Positions 1 to 5,661 of a DNA stretch of 6,447 bases are shown here, piece after piece (positions within the stretch are counted from its first letter, which is position 1; each line of letters starts with the position of its first letter). The position numbers and the translations under genes are program-made. The notes under the pieces are model-generated. The model was given only the letters and a program-made list of their open reading frames with translations, was not told the origin of the DNA and did no database searches. Origin of the DNA: Cyclobacteriaceae bacterium (lineage in GTDB: Bacteria > Bacteroidota > Bacteroidia > Cytophagales > Cyclobacteriaceae); the NCBI GenBank assembly GCA_029880385.1, contig JAOUOM010000120.1, positions 1-6,447 on the forward strand, given 5' to 3'.

Positions 1-1
1 T

Positions 2-49
2 ATAGCAAAATATGAACTCGGTTTGTTGTCAAAAAGGACTACATTATGA
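2..49 (+). CDS. Possible 3' end of an upstream gene (partial, unidentified)
   Basis: One plus-strand frame is open from the left edge of the window to a TGA at 47-49. It encodes 15 visible residues, IAKYELGLLSKRTTL. The other two plus frames hit stops almost at once (tag at 3-5, tga at 13-15). The stop overlaps the ATG of the next small ORF in an ATGA arrangement, which is common between cotranscribed genes. The visible piece is too short to recognise a family, and an open run of 15 codons can easily occur by chance, so this is tentative. Confidence 0.3.
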   Translation: MAKYELGLLSKRTTL

Positions 50-138
50 AATTGACAGGCAAATCATACATTACAATTTTGTATTTTCTAGGCATTGTTT
101 ACTTATCCGTTCTTGCCCTTGCGATCTTACTTGACTGA
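46..138 (+). CDS. Possible 30-aa single-span membrane miniprotein
   Basis: ATG at 46-48 opens a 30-codon ORF ending in TGA at 136-138. The product has a short basic, polar N-terminus (MKLTGKSY) followed by about 20 almost wholly hydrophobic residues (roughly 9-29, ITILYFLGIVYLSVLALAIL) and a final Asp. That is the pattern of one transmembrane helix with its N-terminus inside. A purine-rich AAAAAGGA lies at 31-38, 7 nt before the ATG, and could serve as a ribosome binding site. The start overlaps the TGA of a possible upstream gene by 4 nt (ATGA, 46-49), which would allow translational coupling. I do not recognise a family; small subunits of membrane complexes often look like this, but nothing identifies a partner. 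A chance ORF in AT-rich spacer remains a real alternative. Confidence 0.33.
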   Translation: MKLTGKSYITILYFLGIVYLSVLALAILLD

Positions 139-299
139 GTAGTCAGGTGTGAAATACATGGTTGGGGAATCGGCTATGTCTTTTTTGACAGGCTTCGGTG
201 CGAAACAGGAAATCGAACGCTAATCTTCGATAAGCAAGCCTGACAGGAGGCAGCCGGGCATTTGATTTTATCTGTGTTTTCTATGTTGTCCTGTAAATG
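139..299. other. Intergenic stretch with no recognisable feature
   Basis: No convincing gene, promoter or RNA was seen here. The longest plus-strand ORF with an ATG start is 21 codons (158-223), without a family signature or clear ribosome binding site. A short inverted pair CAGGCTT (189-195) / AAGCCTG (236-242) encloses about 40 nt and is too weak to call a structure. The stretch runs into the terminator of the tRNA gene. Confidence 0.5.
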
Positions 300-334
300 A
301 AAAACGCCCCACACGATGTGTATGAGGCGTTTTT
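300..334 (-). terminator. Intrinsic terminator downstream of tRNA-Asp, possibly bidirectional
   Basis: AAAAACGCC (300-308) pairs perfectly with GGCGTTTTT (326-334). Inside it, ACAC (311-314) can pair with GTGT (318-321) across a small asymmetric internal loop. Read on the minus strand, the hairpin begins just after the mature tRNA 3' end and finishes in a T run. The A and T tracts on both sides let it act on either strand, so it could also stop transcripts arriving from the left of the window. Confidence 0.8.
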
Positions 335-335
335 G

Positions 336-409
336 CGGTCTGGACGGGACTCGAACCCGCGACCTCCTGCGTGACAGGCAGGCATTCTAACCAACTGAAC
401 TACCAGACC
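336..409 (-). tRNA. tRNA-Asp (anticodon GTC)
   Basis: A complete cloverleaf is readable on the minus strand, 74 nt long including the discriminator base. The 7-bp acceptor stem GGTCTGG (403-409) / CCAGACC (337-343) is perfect. The anticodon stem CCTGC/GCAGG holds the 7-nt loop CTGTCAC, with anticodon GTC at 373-375, which decodes the Asp codons GAC and GAU. The D arm contains AGTTCAGTTGGTTAGA and the T arm contains GGTTCGAGTCCC. The discriminator base (336) is G, as expected for tRNA-Asp. The next three bases read CAA, so the 3' CCA is not encoded and must be added by the CCA-adding enzyme. The gene stands alone, with its own candidate promoter upstream and terminator downstream. Confidence 0.97.
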
Positions 410-436
410 TTTTATGCCCTTGTTTTTAAGGTGACG

Positions 437-469
437 CAAAGCTATATTTTTCATGGTTTAAATACCAAG
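437..469 (-). promoter_or_regulatory. Candidate Bacteroidota-type promoter for tRNA-Asp
   Basis: On the minus strand, TAGCTTTG (437-444) fits the Bacteroidota -7 consensus TAnnTTTG exactly. A CTTGG (465-469) resembling the -33 TTTG element lies about 20-21 nt upstream, which is the usual spacing. Transcription would start near 430, leaving a leader of about 20 nt before the mature tRNA at 409. The call rests on a motif match alone. Confidence 0.55.
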
Positions 470-511
470 CCCTTTTGCAAATATTTTAAGATATTTTCCA
501 ATTCCTTTTTT

Positions 512-545
512 TCTGCGTTCGAAAACCAATCTTGATATAAATTTG
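512..545 (+). promoter_or_regulatory. Candidate Bacteroidota-type promoter for accA
   Basis: TAAATTTG (538-545) matches the -7 consensus TAnnTTTG of the Bacteroidota housekeeping sigma factor. A weak -33-like TCTG (512-515) lies 22 nt upstream, slightly far. Transcription would start around 552, giving a leader of about 19 nt before the accA ATG at 571. This promoter would also serve the two lipid genes downstream, because no terminator is seen between them and accA. Confidence 0.45.
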
Positions 546-570
546 AGCCAGAAAAAAACCATTTTTCATT

Positions 571-1515
571 ATGTTATTGGAATTTGAAATACCCATCGCC
601 GAGTTGGAGAAAAAACTTGCTGACATGAAGCAGCTGGCACAGGACAGTGACGTAGATGTGTCGGAAGCGGCCAAAAAACTGGAGAGCAAAATCCTGAAGT
701 TAAAAAAGGAGACATTCACTAACCTGACTCGTTGGCAAAGGGTGCAATTGTCGCGTCATCCCGATCGTCCCTATACACTGGATTATATATATGAATTTTC
801 AAATGAGTTTATAGAACTGCATGGCGACCGGGCTGTGAAAGACGACCGGGCCATGGTGGGGGGATTTGGTGACATTGACGGGCAGACTGTCATGTTTATC
901 GGCCAGCAGAAGGGCCGGAATACAAAACAGCGACAGGAGCGAAATTTCGGTATGGCAAATCCGGATGGGTACCGAAAAGCACTGCGTTTGATGAAAATGG
1001 CTGAAAAATTCAATAAGCCTATCATTACCATGATCGATACCCCGGGGGCATTTCCGGGTATTGAAGCGGAAGAGCGGGGTCAGGGGGAAGCCATTGCACG
1101 AAACCTGAAGGAAATGTTTATGCTAAAAGTACCCGTGATTTGTGTGATTATAGGTGAAGGAGCTTCGGGCGGTGCACTGGGAATAGCCGTGGGAGACCGG
1201 GTGCTTATGATGGAAAATGCCTGGTATTCGGTGATCTCACCAGAAAACTGCTCCACGATCCTTTGGCGCACATGGGATTATAAGGAACAGGCAGCGGAGG
1301 CTTTAAAGTTGACAGCAACGGACATGCTGGAGCAAAAACTAATTGATGGCATTATCAAAGAGCCATTGGGCGGGGCACATACCAATTTGAAGGAATCGGC
1401 TGAAGAAATGAAAAAAGAGCTGAAACGTCATTTAAAAGACCTGCTAAAGCAAAGTCCCGAAAAGCGGATAAGTGATCGCATCGAAAAGTTCGCTTCCATG
1501 GGCGTGTACAAATGA
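571..1515 (+). CDS. accA: Acetyl-CoA carboxylase carboxyltransferase, alpha subunit (AccA)
   Basis: AccA forms the carboxyltransferase half of acetyl-CoA carboxylase with AccD. It moves the carboxyl group from carboxybiotin on AccB to acetyl-CoA, giving malonyl-CoA for fatty acid synthesis in the cytoplasm. The 314-residue product has the family's usual length and is collinear with E. coli AccA. It opens with the FE-PIAELEKKL helix (residues 5-16). RHPDRPYTLDYI follows at 62-73, then GQQKGR (111-116), RNFGMANPDGYRKALRLM (124-141) and IDTPGAFPG (155-163). The glycine-rich oxyanion region GEGASGGAL is at 195-203, with VISPENC at 221-227 and EPLGGAH at 264-270. ATG 571 gives exactly the expected N-terminus. 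The upstream sequence is A-rich with no Shine-Dalgarno, normal for this phylum. accD is not in the window. The gene leads a probable operon with the patatin and acyltransferase genes. Confidence 0.97.
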   Translation: MLLEFEIPIAELEKKLADMKQLAQDSDVDVSEAAKKLESKILKLKKETFTNLTRWQRVQLSRHPDRPYTLDYIYEFSNEFIELHGDRAVKDDRAMVGGFGDIDGQTVMFIGQQKGRNTKQRQERNFGMANPDGYRKALRLMKMAEKFNKPIITMIDTPGAFPGIEAEERGQGEAIARNLKEMFMLKVPVICVIIGEGASGGALGIAVGDRVLMMENAWYSVISPENCSTILWRTWDYKEQAAEALKLTATDMLEQKLIDGIIKEPLGGAHTNLKESAEEMKKELKRHLKDLLKQSPEKRISDRIEKFASMGVYK

Positions 1516-1560
1516 AACGTTGACACTATTGAAACGTGACCCTCTACCACCGATAAGTCG

Positions 1561-2328
1561 ATGAACACCGGCCTGGCATTGTCTGGGGGAGGGGCACGTT
1601 GTTTTTCCCATTTGGGAATGATGCAGGCTCTTAGTGAACGGGGCATCGAGTTTGCATACTTATCAGCGACAAGTGGTGGGAGCCTGGTGGCAGCTTTTTA
1701 TTGTGCAGGGTATTCCCCGATCGAAACCCTTCGGGTATTTCAGTCTGTCAACCTGATGAAATTACTGAAACCAGCCCTCAGCTGGCGTGGTTTGCTCAAC
1801 CTTGAAAATGCATCTTCACTGCTTGCCAGTCATCTTCCATCCGATTTTTCTAAATTAAAACTACCATTGATCGTTTCGGCCACCAATGTGGAGCAGGGAA
1901 GGGTCCGGTATTTTGACGAAGGGCCGTTAATCCGTGCATTACTGGCTTCCTGTGCCATTCCGCTGGTTTTTGACCCGGTCGTGGTGGACGGTACGGCCTA
2001 CATCGATGGCGGCATAACCGACAACCTGCCGGTGGCACCCCTTCGCAAGAAAGCTGACCAGGTTGTGGCCATGCATTGCAACCCCATTGAAGCAGATTTT
2101 AGAACGACAAATTGGAAAAACCTGATGGAACGTTCGCTTCTGGTGTCGATTACGACCGCTACGTATGCCAGCAAGGGGCTTTGTGATGTATTTATGGAAC
2201 CAACCGAAGTGGGCAGGTACAAGATTTTTGATGTTAAAAAATCGAATGAAATTTATAAGCTGGGCTATGATTATGCACTAAGGCAATTCGATGAAAATGA
2301 ATTTTTACGAAAAATCGCACAAGTATGA
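1561..2328 (+). CDS. Patatin-like phospholipase / lipid acyl hydrolase (RssA/NTE type)
   Basis: This is probably a cytoplasmic or membrane-associated serine hydrolase of phospholipids or lysophospholipids; the true substrate is unknown. The 255-residue product shows the patatin fold markers in order. A glycine-rich oxyanion loop SGGGARCFSHLG lies at 8-19. The nucleophile motif ATSGGS at 36-41 puts the catalytic Ser at 38. DGG at 149-151 supplies the dyad Asp149, and SATNVEQGRVRYF lies at 106-118. Two positions deviate from the common consensus: Cys14 stands where GGGxRG has Gly, and Ala36 replaces the first Gly of GxSxG. Both catalytic residues are present, so activity is still likely. ATG 1561 is the only reasonable start, because an in-frame TGA lies at 1537-1539 with no start codon after it. 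It follows accA by 45 nt and overlaps the next gene by 4 nt, suggesting co-translation with an acyltransferase. No signal peptide is visible. Confidence 0.88.
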   Translation: MNTGLALSGGGARCFSHLGMMQALSERGIEFAYLSATSGGSLVAAFYCAGYSPIETLRVFQSVNLMKLLKPALSWRGLLNLENASSLLASHLPSDFSKLKLPLIVSATNVEQGRVRYFDEGPLIRALLASCAIPLVFDPVVVDGTAYIDGGITDNLPVAPLRKKADQVVAMHCNPIEADFRTTNWKNLMERSLLVSITTATYASKGLCDVFMEPTEVGRYKIFDVKKSNEIYKLGYDYALRQFDENEFLRKIAQV

Positions 2329-2879
2329 CCCGTTTTTGGAAATCATTTTTTTTGTTTGGTTTTTGGTTGTTTGGGTGGAAGGTAAAGGGTGAAAAGCCAA
2401 AACTAAAAAAGTACGTTATCATCGTGGCCCCACACACCAGCAACTGGGATTTTATTGTGGGACTGGCCGCCAAACACATTTTTGAACTGGATGCACATTT
2501 TTTAGGAAAAGACTCTTTGTTCAAGTTGCCCCTGTTGGGTTGGTTTATGCGCGGCATCAATGGGCATCCCGTCATTCGGGACAGCCACCACAACGTCGTT
2601 GACCAGGTAGCCGAAATGTTCGAATCGAATGATAGGTTTGTGATGGCACTGGCCCCGGAGGGTACGCGCTCATTCAGGCCTGAATGGCGGACAGGATTTT
2701 ATCACATAGCCGTCAAAGCATCCGTCCCCATCGTGATGGTAGGTCTAGACTTTGCTAAAAAATGTGTCGAGTTGCGTGAGCCTTTTTACCCTACGGGAAA
2801 TATTGTACCAGATATTGAAGCCATGAAATCATACTATCGGACGATTCCGGGCAAATATCCGGAAAAGGGGGTTGTCTGA
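2325..2879 (+). CDS. 1-acyl-glycerol-3-phosphate acyltransferase-like protein (PlsC family, short form)
   Basis: Members of this family move an acyl group onto lysophosphatidate or a related lysolipid at the inner face of the cytoplasmic membrane. The 184-residue product has a hydrophobic N-terminal segment (about 4-18). The catalytic HX4D box is PHTSNWD, with His37 and Asp42. A substrate-binding region GKDSLFKLPLLGWFMR lies at 61-76 and the EGTR motif at 112-115. Motif spacing is normal, but the protein is shorter than typical PlsC (about 240 residues), as in a compact Bacteroidota subfamily; the exact acceptor is therefore uncertain. The ATG overlaps the patatin stop as ATGA (2325-2328), implying translational coupling. 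Together the pair could run a deacylation/reacylation cycle that remodels phospholipid acyl chains (inference). The last codons and the stop lie within a terminator hairpin. Confidence 0.88.
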   Translation: MTRFWKSFFLFGFWLFGWKVKGEKPKLKKYVIIVAPHTSNWDFIVGLAAKHIFELDAHFLGKDSLFKLPLLGWFMRGINGHPVIRDSHHNVVDQVAEMFESNDRFVMALAPEGTRSFRPEWRTGFYHIAVKASVPIVMVGLDFAKKCVELREPFYPTGNIVPDIEAMKSYYRTIPGKYPEKGVV

Positions 2880-2889
2880 CCCCCTTTTT
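2863..2889. terminator. Bidirectional intrinsic terminator between convergent clusters
   Basis: AAAAGGGGG (2863-2871) and CCCCCTTTT (2880-2888) form a perfect 9-bp stem around an 8-nt loop (2872-2879), followed by a further T. The plus strand ends in a five-T run, and the minus strand ends in four T residues after its G/C stem. The structure therefore suits termination of both the acyltransferase transcript and the lepB transcript. It is unusual in overlapping coding sequence: the last five acyltransferase codons start inside or next to the left arm, and the TGA stop (2877-2879) is in the loop. The lepB stop lies only 4 nt to the right. Confidence 0.85.
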
Positions 2890-2892
2890 AGT

Positions 2893-4326
2893 TTAATGAA
2901 TCGCCTTAAATAGGCGGTTCCAGCGTATTTTGTTAAAGAATCGGCCATTTTTATCAAGCGACATCCAGATAAATGAGGCCTCACCGACAATAAAATCCTC
3001 CGATACAAATCCCCAGAACCGGGAGTCCAATGAGTTGTGCCGGTTATCACCCATCATAAAATAATAGTCTTTTTGAAAGGTATAGTCAGCCACGACATTG
3101 CCATCAATGATCAGTTGATTTTCTTCGATGGATACATGATCCCAGCCTTCATAGTATTTGATGGTCGACCCGTATTTGGCCAGCGATTTTTCCGTAATGG
3201 AGATCGTCAGGCCTTTGTAGGGGATTTCCAGCGGGCCGAAATAATCAATGTTCCAGGGAAAATGCTGCGAATCCGGAAAAATATCGGGTGTAATGCTTTC
3301 TTCTTTATCTAGCAGAACGGTCACACTTTTTACAAAATCAAAGGAAGCCAGTTTATCTGCGTTTTCACGGGTTGTCATGACTTTATAGCGCGGTGTTTGG
3401 TTGGGGCCAAAACTCGGGTAAACCTCTGTGATTTCGAGTCCGGAAAATACGCGCTCACGGATTTCCACATCACTTTCGATGAAATAAAGCATTTGCATAA
3501 GGGGAGGGTTTTCCTGTGCCTTCCCATTGACAAATACCTGACCAGCCTTTACTTCCAGTGTATCGCCGGGGATGGCCACACATCGTTTGATGTAATGCGT
3601 CCGGAGGTCTTCGGGATGCTCAAATTCCGTTGGATAGTTAAATACCACGACATCTTCCCTCTCTACACGGCCAAGGGAAGGGAAACGTACAAGGGGGAGT
3701 TCGAGCCAGGTAAGGTAGGAAGGCAGGTCTGTTCCCCATACTTTGGCATGCGTCAAGGGTACCTGAAGCGGAGTTTTTGGTGACCGTGGGCCATATTCTG
3801 CCTTGCTTACAAACAGAAAATCGCCAACCAGCAGGGAACGCTCCATCGATGGTGTAGGGATCACATAGGCCTCCATAAACACCCATCGGATAAAGGTGGC
3901 GGCAAATACGGCAAACACAATGGCCTCAAACCATTCTTTGCCCATACCTTTCTTTTCCTTTGGCATTTCCGTTGCCTTTCCCAGGTATTTGGTATCCGAA
4001 AAAGCTACATATACCATATAAAAGGGGGCCAGAATTACGCCGACAGCCTGATCAAAATAGCTATATCGCCCGTACGACTTCAGCAAGTCCAGGTGCATGG
4101 TGAGTGCGACGAAAAAATTTACTACCGGGACAAACAGTAGCGCAATCCACCAGATGGGTCTGCCTACCAGTTTGAGGTGGATCATAAAGTTGTAAAAAGG
4201 AATAAATCCTGCCCAGGCAGGTTGGTCAGCTTTTTGAAAAAAACGAAAATACGAAATTCCCTGAAGCAGGTACCAACCAATGATTATCACAAGAAAAGTG
4301 GTAAGGCTAAAATCGTTGAAATACAT
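2893..4326 (-). CDS. lepB: Signal peptidase I (LepB), Bacteroidota long form
   Basis: LepB is a membrane-bound Ser/Lys protease that cleaves signal peptides from exported proteins on the outer face of the inner membrane. Numbered from the ATG at 4326 (477 residues), PTPSMERSLLVGDF (158-171) holds nucleophile Ser160. HYIKRCVAIPGD (244-255) holds general base Lys247. GDNRHNSLDSR (426-436) is box E, with Ser432 and Asp434 matching E. coli Ser278 and Asp280. The N-terminus carries several hydrophobic segments (about 5-27, 57-79, 93-110) before the usual anchor at about 131-153; this resembles a DUF5684-type membrane domain. The catalytic part is enlarged: Ser-Lys spacing is 87 (55 in E. coli) and Lys to box E is 179 (127 in E. 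coli). A TTG at 4332 overlapping the dapB stop would add two residues. ATG 4326 lies 2 nt after the dapB stop and is preferred. Confidence 0.95.
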   Translation of the reverse strand: MYFNDFSLTTFLVIIIGWYLLQGISYFRFFQKADQPAWAGFIPFYNFMIHLKLVGRPIWWIALLFVPVVNFFVALTMHLDLLKSYGRYSYFDQAVGVILAPFYMVYVAFSDTKYLGKATEMPKEKKGMGKEWFEAIVFAVFAATFIRWVFMEAYVIPTPSMERSLLVGDFLFVSKAEYGPRSPKTPLQVPLTHAKVWGTDLPSYLTWLELPLVRFPSLGRVEREDVVVFNYPTEFEHPEDLRTHYIKRCVAIPGDTLEVKAGQVFVNGKAQENPPLMQMLYFIESDVEIRERVFSGLEITEVYPSFGPNQTPRYKVMTTRENADKLASFDFVKSVTVLLDKEESITPDIFPDSQHFPWNIDYFGPLEIPYKGLTISITEKSLAKYGSTIKYYEGWDHVSIEENQLIIDGNVVADYTFQKDYYFMMGDNRHNSLDSRFWGFVSEDFIVGEASFIWMSLDKNGRFFNKIRWNRLFKAIH

Positions 4327-4328
4327 AA

Positions 4329-5051
4329 TCAAAAAGAAATGTTTAAATAATCGTCCATTGTGTATACGCCCTGTTTGTCACGGATCCATTCGGCAACCAT
4401 GACTGCCCCAAGGGCAAAACCGGTTCGGTTTTTGGCAATGTGTTTTACTTCTATTGTGTCCACAGGTGAATCATAGGTCACGATGTGTGTGCCCGGTACT
4501 TCGGGTTCCCTGATGGAACGAATGTGCAATTGATTGGGTTTCGGATTGGTATCGCAAACCCATTCATTGAGTTTTGGATGGCCCGAGAGTATCTTTTCTG
4601 CCAGGGTAATGGCGGTACCACTTGGTTTGTCCAGTTTCTGGGTATGATGGACTTCTTCCAGTTCTACGTTGTATTCTTCCTGCCTTGCCATGATTGTCCC
4701 CAGCCATTGATTGAGCTTGAAAAACAAGTTAACCCCCAGGCTGAAGTTGGAGGCAGAAAGGAATGTGCCTGATTTTTCCCTACAGTATGCGGCCACTTCC
4801 GGGTAGTAGTTTAGCCATCCGGTGGTACCCGAAATAACCGGTACCTGTTGGTTGATACAGGCTTTTATATTGCCCATTGCCACATTTGGTTGTGAAAATT
4901 CAATGGCAACGTCAATGGAATAATCGCTGAGGTGATGAATTTCGCCTGCATTGTCAGCGTCAATGATCAGGCCGGTTTTATGCCCCCTTTCCAACGCAAT
5001 TTTCTCGATTGCCTTGCCCATTTTTCCGTATCCGATGAGTGCTATTACCAT
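4329..5051 (-). CDS. dapB: 4-hydroxy-tetrahydrodipicolinate reductase (DapB)
   Basis: DapB reduces hydroxy-tetrahydrodipicolinate with NAD(P)H in the diaminopimelate/lysine pathway, feeding peptidoglycan and protein synthesis; it is cytoplasmic and normally tetrameric. From the ATG at 5051 it has 240 residues, a short form typical of this phylum (E. coli 273). The Rossmann dinucleotide motif ALIGYGKMG lies at 4-12, EFSQP at 51-55 and SGTTGW at 74-79. ASNFSLGVN is at 100-108. The catalytic and substrate-binding segment ELEEVHHTQKLDKPSGTA is at 130-147, with His135, His136 and Lys139 matching E. coli His159, His160 and Lys163. A longer reading from 5075 adds eight residues before the canonical MVIALIGYG start and would overlap the upstream gene, so 5051 is chosen; it lies 7 nt after that gene's stop. 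lepB follows 2 nt after the stop. Confidence 0.95.
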   Translation of the reverse strand: MVIALIGYGKMGKAIEKIALERGHKTGLIIDADNAGEIHHLSDYSIDVAIEFSQPNVAMGNIKACINQQVPVISGTTGWLNYYPEVAAYCREKSGTFLSASNFSLGVNLFFKLNQWLGTIMARQEEYNVELEEVHHTQKLDKPSGTAITLAEKILSGHPKLNEWVCDTNPKPNQLHIRSIREPEVPGTHIVTYDSPVDTIEVKHIAKNRTGFALGAVMVAEWIRDKQGVYTMDDYLNISF

Positions 5052-5058
5052 GGTGCCA

Positions 5059-5661
5059 TTAAAAAGTGATGGCAAGCGAAAGGCCAGCCGATTGCGAAAA
5101 TAGGGGACTTGGCTGAATTGTCGGTTTTAATTTGAAAGAAAGGCCTTCATTTACTTCAAATTCCTTAAGGTGGGCGGCAATATGGGCTTCTGCAATATTC
5201 AAAAGGTAGTACCCGGCTGCCCATATCATCATGTAATCGCGGTTGCGCCGAAAGGATTGTGTGTTGCGCACGATTGAGTTGACCGGAAAGCGGCCCGGGG
5301 CAAATTCCTCAAACGGGTTGACGGTATCTGTACGGTTGTCTTTTACTGCACGTTGGGCCGAAAGGAATTGATTGTAGATTTTATTGTTGTATTGAATGTA
5401 ATGGACTAAGACCACGCCTCCGGCATAGATAATGGGTATTTTCCAGTATTGGCCGTTGTAGGCTTGTCCAAGTCCGGGCAATACAGCTGAATACAACGCA
5501 GCCCGGTTTGGGTCTAGCTTTGATTTTTGTTCAAAAAAGAGAGCTTCTTCGTCTTTGAACAGAAAAACCGAATCGATGGGGAAATCCTGCGCCTGTGCCA
5601 GATGCACAAAGAAAAAGAAGAAAAACAGGAAAGTGCCGGGCTTATAAATCCAGTATATCAA
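5059..5661 (-). CDS. DUF5683 family exported/membrane protein of unknown function
   Basis: This belongs to an uncharacterised Bacteroidota family (DUF5683), recognised by YSAVLPGLGQAYNGQYWK (about residues 57-74 from the start used) and the segment LNIAEAHIAAHLKEFEVNE (about 154-172). The first ends at a hydrophobic helix (75-89). A second helix lies at about 143-165, preceded by basic RRNRD. A strong signal peptide precedes it: a lysine at 7, a core of eight hydrophobic, mostly Phe residues, and AQA-Q at 22-25 as a likely cleavage site. The start is uncertain because there is no ATG near the signal peptide. TTG at 5661 (200 residues) gives a normal signal peptide and about 20 nt overlap with parB. 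The ATG at 5748 would add 29 residues lying wholly over conserved parB coding sequence. The gene sits between parB and dapB, an arrangement conserved in the phylum. No enzymatic motif is seen. Confidence 0.85.
   Translation of the reverse strand: MIYWIYKPGTFLFFFFFFVHLAQAQDFPIDSVFLFKDEEALFFEQKSKLDPNRAALYSAVLPGLGQAYNGQYWKIPIIYAGGVVLVHYIQYNNKIYNQFLSAQRAVKDNRTDTVNPFEEFAPGRFPVNSIVRNTQSFRRNRDYMMIWAAGYYLLNIAEAHIAAHLKEFEVNEGLSFKLKPTIQPSPLFSQSAGLSLAITF

Noticed and set aside
158..223. 21-codon ORF in the left intergenic region
   Set aside because: Very short, with no clear ribosome binding site and no membrane or domain signature; expected by chance.
52..247. Repeated TGACAGG words at about 54, 187 and 241, also seen inside the tRNA gene
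   Set aside because: Seven-base matches with irregular spacing and no shared flanks; not convincing as a repeat family or operator.
2234..2593. 119-codon minus-strand open frame across the patatin-acyltransferase junction
   Set aside because: Both genes on the opposite strand carry clear catalytic motifs here, and the antisense product has no recognisable domain.
3037..3783. Plus-strand open frames opposite lepB (3037-3312 and 3397-3783)
   Set aside because: They are antisense to well-conserved lepB coding sequence, show no family motif and have no independent start signals; treated as shadow frames.
4485..4772. Plus-strand open frame opposite dapB
   Set aside because: It is antisense to the conserved DapB catalytic region and has no recognisable protein features.
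5052..5075. Longer dapB reading starting at 5075
   Set aside because: It adds eight residues before the canonical Rossmann start and overlaps the end of the DUF5683 gene; the ATG at 5051 fits the family N-terminus.
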